DNA from: Natronolimnobius baerhuensis
GTDB taxonomy: Archaea; Halobacteriota; Halobacteria; Halobacteriales; Natrialbaceae
Assembly (NCBI RefSeq): GCF_002177135.1
Contig: NZ_MWPH01000001.1
Coordinates: forward strand, 806,001-870,000
Direction: 5' to 3'
DNA: 64,000 nucleotides
Shown: piece by piece, positions 59,274 to 64,000 of the stretch
Numbering within the stretch: the stretch's first letter is position 1
Layout of the letters: each line of letters opens with the position of its first letter
The notes under the pieces: model-generated
What the model was told of the DNA's origin: nothing
The model's input: only the letters and a program-made list of their open reading frames with translations
Database searches by the model: none
Position numbers and translations under genes: made by a program

Positions 59274-60230
59274 ATGACACAGTCCGTTATCAATAACGCC
59301 AGAAGTGAGACCACAGAGACGGCGGCTGAGCTGTGTCCCGACTGTGAAACCGATACGATAATTCACGATCCGGATCGCGGCGAACGCGTCTGTGAAGAGT
59401 GTGGGCTCGTTCTCACCGAAGACCCAATCGACTACGGCCCCGAGTGGCGGGCGTTCAACGCCCAAGAACACGATGAACTCTCACGCGTGGGCGCGCCACT
59501 CACCCAATCGATGCACGACCGTGGCCTGACGACGACTATCGATTGGCGCAACAAAGACGCCAACGGCCACACGATGTCCGCCGACAAGCAGGGCCAAATC
59601 CACCGACTCCGGGTCTGGCAAGAACGCATTCGCACCAAAAACGCAGGCGAGCGCAACCTGAAATACGCGCTCTCAGAAATCGACCGCATGGTCAGCGCAC
59701 TCGGCGTCCCAGACCCTGTCAAAGAAACGGCAAGCGTCATTTACCGCCGCGCACTCGAGCAGGATCTCATCCGCGGCCGATCAATCGAAGGTGTCGCGAC
59801 GAGCGCACTCTACACGGCCTGCCGTAAGGAAGACATTCCGCGCAGTCTCGAGGAAGTAACCGCTGTTTCCCGCGTCGATCAGCGAGAGATTGGCCGGACG
59901 TATCGCTATATTGCCGACGAACTCAACATCAATCTCGAGCCGACGAATCCGCGCCAGTTCGTGCCGCGATTTTGCTCGGAACTCGACGTTGGCAAAGACG
60001 TCGAGACGATGGCCGTCGAGATCATCGACGAGACGACCGATCAGGGACTGCACTCGGGCAAGTCACCGACCGGTTTCGCCGCCGCAGCGATCTACGCTGC
60101 TGGCTTACTCTGTGAGGAGACGATTCCACAACGCGCCGTCGCAGAAACTGCCCAGACAACCGTCGTCACTGTCAGAAATAGGTACCGCGAGCAACTCGAG
60201 GCGATTGATCGGTCACCGGCGACGACGTGA
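59274..60230 (+). CDS. tfb: Transcription initiation factor IIB (TFB)
   Basis: 318 residues, normal length. The zinc ribbon has Cys at 21, 24, 40 and 43 (LCPDCETD... VCEECGL). The B-reader/linker EDPIDYGPEWRAFNAQEHDELSRVGAPLT follows, then two cyclin folds (about 115-205 and 215-305; RNLKYALSEIDRMVSALGVP and KSPTGFAAAAIYAAG). It recruits RNA polymerase to TBP-bound promoters. Haloarchaea have several TFB paralogs; which this one is cannot be told. The longer frame to 59118 has no conserved content. T5 terminator at 60253. Confidence 0.95.
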   Translation: MTQSVINNARSETTETAAELCPDCETDTIIHDPDRGERVCEECGLVLTEDPIDYGPEWRAFNAQEHDELSRVGAPLTQSMHDRGLTTTIDWRNKDANGHTMSADKQGQIHRLRVWQERIRTKNAGERNLKYALSEIDRMVSALGVPDPVKETASVIYRRALEQDLIRGRSIEGVATSALYTACRKEDIPRSLEEVTAVSRVDQREIGRTYRYIADELNINLEPTNPRQFVPRFCSELDVGKDVETMAVEIIDETTDQGLHSGKSPTGFAAAAIYAAGLLCEETIPQRAVAETAQTTVVTVRNRYREQLEAIDRSPATT

Positions 60231-60252
60231 CTGCGTGGACTCGAGAACGCCG

Positions 60253-60257
60253 TTTTT
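60253..60257 (+). terminator. Poly-T terminator
   Basis: T5 run 22 bases after the tfb stop, preceded by GAACGCCG. It lies between tfb and a convergent gene. Confidence 0.4.
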
Positions 60258-60269
60258 CTCACCAGGGCA

Positions 60270-60446
60270 CTACATTATCGACCGTTCGTCACTGCCGTAG
60301 GTCTCTTCGTCGACCAGTGCGTGGAGGTTCGCATACGGGACGAACGCGACGAACTCATCGTCTTCGTCGTAGAGTTCGAGTCCCTGTTTATCTCGCTCGT
60401 ATCGTTCACAGACGATCTGGCCCTCTGGAAGGATGGCGCGGAGCAT
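60270..60446 (-). CDS. Small acidic haloarchaeal protein
   Basis: 58 residues, Asp/Glu-rich (MLRAILPEGQIVCERYERDK... ELYDEDDEFVAFVPYANLHALVDEE). Short beta-strands are likely; no domain known to me. The acidic composition and normal codon use argue for a real gene. It lies 46 bases after the chemotaxis transducer stop on the same strand and may be co-transcribed. Confidence 0.7.
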   Translation of the reverse strand: MLRAILPEGQIVCERYERDKQGLELYDEDDEFVAFVPYANLHALVDEETYGSDERSIM

Positions 60447-60492
60447 ACCTATAGATAGGACGGCCAGCCAGATATAGCTTCGACCACTTGGC

Positions 60493-62226
60493 CTACGACT
60501 GCTCGACCGTGAACGCCGCAACCTGACTGTTGAGTTCCGTGGCCGTCTGCGAGAGCGATCCTGCCGCATCTGAGAGTTCGCCGATTGTGGCAGTCTGTTC
60601 CTCGGCGGCCGCCGCCACACTGGTCGTCTCTTGGAGTGTCTGCTCGCTTTGGTCGGTCGCGTCGTCGACCATCGCCACGACCTGCTGGCTCGTGGTCGCC
60701 TGTTCGTCCGTCGCGTCGTTGATCGACTGCACGCCCTCGTTTGCCTCCTGGACGCGATCTGCAACCGTCGTCAACACTGACAGACTCTCCGCAATCGTCT
60801 CCGTTCCATCGAGCAGTTCCTCCTGCATCGACTGGACCTCCGCCGCGCTCGCTCGAGCAGATTCCTGAACGTCGGTGACGATGGCGTCGACCTCGGTCGT
60901 CGCGTCGCTCGTCTCTTCCGCGAGCGAGCGGATTTCGTCCGCGACGACAGCGAATCGGCTGCCGTCGCCGCCCGCCCGTGCCGCCTCGATTGAGGCATTG
61001 ACTGCAAGCAGGTTCGTTTCCTCCGCGATGCCATCGATCAGATCGGCGATGTTGCTCACCTCGGCCAGTTCCTCGTCCAATTGCTCGATTCGGTCGACAA
61101 TTTCCGTAGATCGGTCCTCGAGTCGCTCGAGTGCGTCCAGTGCCTCATCTGCTGTCTGTCGGCCGTCTCGAGCGCTGTCTGCGGCGTGATCTGAGACCTC
61201 GGCGACGCCGTCTGCAGTCGAAGCGATTTCCTCGATTGTTGCCGAGAGCGCACTCATCTCGTCAAGCACGCCCTCGAATCGGTCGTTTTGCTCGTCGGTG
61301 GCGCTCGAGATTTCATCAGCTGACTCGCTCACCGCTTCGCTCGCGCGTTCGATCTCCGTGATACTCGTCGAGACCTCCGTTCCGACGTTGTCGACTTCGT
61401 CTGCCAGTGACTGAATCTCAGAAATCGTCGCCTCGAGATCGTCGAGCGTCGCGTTCAGTCCGGTCGCGATGTCGGCCATCGCATCGTGGTCGCTCTCGAG
61501 TGAGACACGCCGGGTGAAGTCTCCCTCGGCGCACTGCTGGAGGACGGCACGAATTCGTTCGGCATCGGCCTCGAGGGCTGCGTTTCGCTGTTCGACACGC
61601 TCGCGCTGGCGTTCGATCCGCTCGCGACTCTCCTCGAGGTCATCGATCCGGCTCTCGAGGCCGGTCTGCATCCTCTCGAGCGAGTCGCCGAACTCGCCGG
61701 GGACACGCTGGGCGAGGACGGATGCGTCAAACTCCTCGCGAGCGAGCGCATCGGCCTGCGCCGCAACGGTCGTCAGCGAGTCATGCATGTCGGTGAACGA
61801 CGCCTGTAATTCACCGATTTCGTCGGCCTGTGTGGGGTCGGCCGGGCGCTCCTCAAGGTCGCCGCTTGCGATTCGGTCGGCGTCTGCCCGCAGGCGCTCG
61901 AGCGGGCTGATCACGTCTTCGCGAGTGATCACCAGCGTGTTGACGAAGGCGGCGACGGCGAGGACGAAGACGACGCCCGTCAGTGCGATCTGTGCCGTCG
62001 GGAACACGGCAAACGCCTCGGTCGGTCCGAGAAAGACGATGGGGAGCGCGAAGACGGCAAGCGTCGAGCAAAACTGCAAGACGACTGCGGCCATCATCTT
62101 TCGCTCGAGGCTGTCGGCGATACCCAACCTGTCCATCGACGCCCAGAGCAGGGACTGATATCGTCCCCGGATGCTCGAGGGGCGCTCTCCGTTCGGACCA
62201 AGGTGGTCCGTCGTCGACGTTGACAT
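60493..62226 (-). CDS. Methyl-accepting chemotaxis transducer
   Basis: 577 residues. Two membrane helices (about 44-67 and 76-100) with a short loop, so there is almost no outer sensor. A HAMP domain follows (EDVISPLERLRADADRIASGDLEE), then a second HAMP-like stretch, coiled coil, and the signalling hairpin IAEETNLLAVNASIEAARAGGDGSRFAVVADEIRSLAEE. It relays a signal to CheA via CheW. The input might be sensed in the membrane or by a partner protein. ATG 62226 has TTTAGG about 28 bases upstream. Confidence 0.93.
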   Translation of the reverse strand: MSTSTTDHLGPNGERPSSIRGRYQSLLWASMDRLGIADSLERKMMAAVVLQFCSTLAVFALPIVFLGPTEAFAVFPTAQIALTGVVFVLAVAAFVNTLVITREDVISPLERLRADADRIASGDLEERPADPTQADEIGELQASFTDMHDSLTTVAAQADALAREEFDASVLAQRVPGEFGDSLERMQTGLESRIDDLEESRERIERQRERVEQRNAALEADAERIRAVLQQCAEGDFTRRVSLESDHDAMADIATGLNATLDDLEATISEIQSLADEVDNVGTEVSTSITEIERASEAVSESADEISSATDEQNDRFEGVLDEMSALSATIEEIASTADGVAEVSDHAADSARDGRQTADEALDALERLEDRSTEIVDRIEQLDEELAEVSNIADLIDGIAEETNLLAVNASIEAARAGGDGSRFAVVADEIRSLAEETSDATTEVDAIVTDVQESARASAAEVQSMQEELLDGTETIAESLSVLTTVADRVQEANEGVQSINDATDEQATTSQQVVAMVDDATDQSEQTLQETTSVAAAAEEQTATIGELSDAAGSLSQTATELNSQVAAFTVEQS

Positions 62227-62368
62227 GCAGATGAGACTCGCCGAATGGAACCTAAACGGGTCGGGAGTTCCCACAGCGTAGTAATACCGTGGATGGCTAG
62301 CCGTCGCTGTAGGCACACACGACCGGCCAAGCGAAATCGGTTTACTCGCGCCGCTGGTAGGCTCGGCA

Positions 62369-64000
62369 GTGACTGACGAACGTTCGACAGCGCCGTCGGC
62401 GTCGCCCTCGTCGACAGACGAGCAGACCGAGGAGACCGACTCGGCTGCCGAGTCGACGGACAGCGAGGACGAACTGACGATTGCAGACTTTCACGAGGCC
62501 AGCCAGCGCGAGGGCACTCCGGTGCTCACCGCCGGCGCAGTGGCCCGAACGCTCGAGTTGCCCCATGACACGGTACACGAGCAACTCGATACCCTCGCCG
62601 AGCGTGGCGACCTTGAGCGCCGCTCCGTCTCGAACGATCCGGTCGTCTGGTATCCGAGTGAACTCGAGGACCTGACCGAGCGCGAGCGAGTCGTCGTCTT
62701 TCCGAAACGGCGCGAAATCGTCGTCGACCGGCCGGACCAGTTCACGCGCGCCCAACTCGCCCAGTTCGCCCATCTCGAGGATGCAAACGGCGAGGAGGGG
62801 TATCGCTACGCGCTCAGACCCGAAGATATCTGGCAGGCCCCCCACGACAACTTCGCGGACCTCGCGCGAACGATGCGCCAGGCACTCGGCCAGCGATCCG
62901 ACCCGCTCGAGGAGTGGGTCCAGAGCCAGTGGACCCGCGCCCACCAGTTCCGACTCTACACGCACGACGACGGCTACACCGTGCTCGAGGCGGAGACACC
63001 CGAGGTCATGGGCAACGTCGCCCGGCAGAAATTGGACGAGGAACACGTCCACGCCCCCATCTCGGAAACCGAAGATTGGGTTCACGAGGGCTCCGAGGCC
63101 GCGATCAAGCGCATTCTCTACGAGGCGGGCTACCCCGTCCAGGATCATCGCGACCTCGAGTCGGGCGACGGGCTCGAGATCGACCTCGCGGTGTCGCTTC
63201 GGGACTATCAACAGACGTGGGTCGACCACTTCGCCGAGTCGGGCGAGGGCGTCTTCGTCGGCCCACCAGGAAGCGGGAAAACCGTGGCCGCGATGGGCGC
63301 GATGGCACACGTCGGCGGCGAAACCCTGATTCTGGTGCCGAGTCGCGACCTCGCTCGCCAATGGGCCGAGACGATTGAGGAGTACACGACGCTCGAGTCC
63401 CACCAGATCGGTCAGTATCACGGCGGTCAGAAGAACGTCCGCCCCGTCACCATCGCGACCTACCAGATCGCGGGGATGGATCGCCACCGCTCGCTGTTCG
63501 ACGACCGCGAGTGGGGACTGGTGGTTTTCGACGAGTGCCAGCACGTTCCGAGCGACGTCTACCGCCGGAGTACCCGCCTGCAGTCCCGACATCGCCTTGG
63601 CCTCTCGGCGAGCCCGATCCGGGAAGACGACCGGCAGAAAGAGATCTTCACCCTCGTTGGCCCACCAATCGGCACCGACTGGCAGGCCCTCTTTGAGGCC
63701 GGTTTCGTCGCCGAACCCGAACTCGAGATTCGCTACGTGCCGTGGGGCGAGGACGAACAGCAAAACGCCTACGTCTCAGCTGAGGGCCGCAAGAAGTACC
63801 GCATCGCCGCCGAGAATCGAGGGAAGATCGACGAGGTTCGCTATCTGCTCTCGGCTCATCCCGACTCGAGGGCGCTCGTCTTCGTCGACTATCTGGATCA
63901 GGGCCACGAACTCGCCGACGCGCTCGAGGCACCCTTCATCAGCGGCGAAACGCGCCATCACGAGCGCCGCCGGCTGTTCGAGGAGTTCCGGCGCAACGAA
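62369..64000 (+). CDS. XPB/Ssl2-like DNA helicase (3' end outside window)
   Basis: At least 544 residues, open to base 64000. An acidic start and a winged-helix-like region (about 45-95) precede a damage-recognition-like domain. Helicase motifs follow: Walker A GPPGSGKT (about 298-305), motif Ia LVPSRDLARQW, a DEAH-type box FDECQHVPSDVY (near 387), and GLSASPIRED (motif III). The second RecA domain starts near 470 (VRYLLSAHPDSRALVFVDY). Archaeal XPB works in DNA repair or transcription-linked unwinding. GTG 62369 is 28 bases after TTTACT, so it is leaderless. Confidence 0.92.
   Translation, partial: MTDERSTAPSASPSSTDEQTEETDSAAESTDSEDELTIADFHEASQREGTPVLTAGAVARTLELPHDTVHEQLDTLAERGDLERRSVSNDPVVWYPSELEDLTERERVVVFPKRREIVVDRPDQFTRAQLAQFAHLEDANGEEGYRYALRPEDIWQAPHDNFADLARTMRQALGQRSDPLEEWVQSQWTRAHQFRLYTHDDGYTVLEAETPEVMGNVARQKLDEEHVHAPISETEDWVHEGSEAAIKRILYEAGYPVQDHRDLESGDGLEIDLAVSLRDYQQTWVDHFAESGEGVFVGPPGSGKTVAAMGAMAHVGGETLILVPSRDLARQWAETIEEYTTLESHQIGQYHGGQKNVRPVTIATYQIAGMDRHRSLFDDREWGLVVFDECQHVPSDVYRRSTRLQSRHRLGLSASPIREDDRQKEIFTLVGPPIGTDWQALFEAGFVAEPELEIRYVPWGEDEQQNAYVSAEGRKKYRIAAENRGKIDEVRYLLSAHPDSRALVFVDYLDQGHELADALEAPFISGETRHHERRRLFEEFRRNE

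Noticed and set aside
1-64000. Very frequent CTCGAG
   Set aside because: It mostly encodes Leu-Glu or sits in Leu/Glu-rich frames of acidic proteins; explained by composition and codon choice, not by a site family.
1-64000. Search for CRISPR arrays, tRNA and rRNA genes
   Set aside because: No regularly spaced identical repeats and no sequence readable as a tRNA cloverleaf or rRNA were found by eye. A tool such as tRNAscan could still find a missed one.

Overview
The window is a 64 kb piece of a haloarchaeal chromosome. The evidence is high G+C, strongly acidic proteins, Tat signal peptides, TFB and XPB-type genes, leaderless genes with TATA-like boxes about 28 bases before the start codon, and several haloarchaea-specific families (DUF7344, DUF7563, DUF7282-like, RDD). 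The order Natrialbales is my inference from the gene content, not something I could test.

Layout. (1) 1-9.5 kb: a truncated Tat-exported beta-helix protein, a polysaccharide flippase, a GT-C-like membrane protein, a DUF1616 protein, a FemAB/GNAT-like transferase, an RDD membrane protein and an alkaline-phosphatase-fold phosphodiesterase. (2) 9.6-11 kb: a tyrosine-recombinase-like protein with an altered active site. (3) 11-19.7 kb: a nine-gene Mrp-type cation/proton antiporter operon on the minus strand. (4) 20-24.5 kb: pyrD, a small membrane protein, a dihydroorotase and a sugar-nucleotide epimerase. (5) 25-33 kb: small regulators (three-family mix of wHTH, PadR and DUF7344), a large acidic exported protein with seven short repeats, and a second DUF1616 gene. 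(6) 33.2-53.5 kb: the main surface-glycan locus. It holds a complete WbpA/B/D/E-type set for UDP-GlcNAc3NAcA, glycosyltransferases, a deacetylase, a Gfo/Idh-DUF362-SDR operon, a second phosphodiesterase, a QueC-like PP-loop protein, a second GT-C-like protein, a CoA-transferase and a GNAT protein. (7) 53.7-57.3 kb: two more Tat beta-helix proteins. (8) 57.4-64 kb: a palindromic repeat element, a DUF7344 regulator, TFB, a small acidic protein, a chemotaxis transducer and a truncated XPB-like helicase.

How it fits together. Two paralogous sets of flippase/GT-C/DUF1616/acyltransferase/phosphodiesterase/beta-helix genes lie at the two ends of a cell-surface glycan region, with the mrp and pyr housekeeping genes between them. 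The most striking signal is a short motif, consensus ATAACAAAr, found 14 times. It lies upstream of almost every transcription unit of the glycan region, on the coding strand of the next gene, 26-51 bases before the first ATG. In six cases that first ATG opens a short ORF (10-59 codons) whose stop codon overlaps the start codon of the real gene. I read this as a cluster-wide promoter or operator element combined with translationally coupled leader ORFs. Nothing in the sequence rules out other explanations, but the regularity is strong and easy to test.
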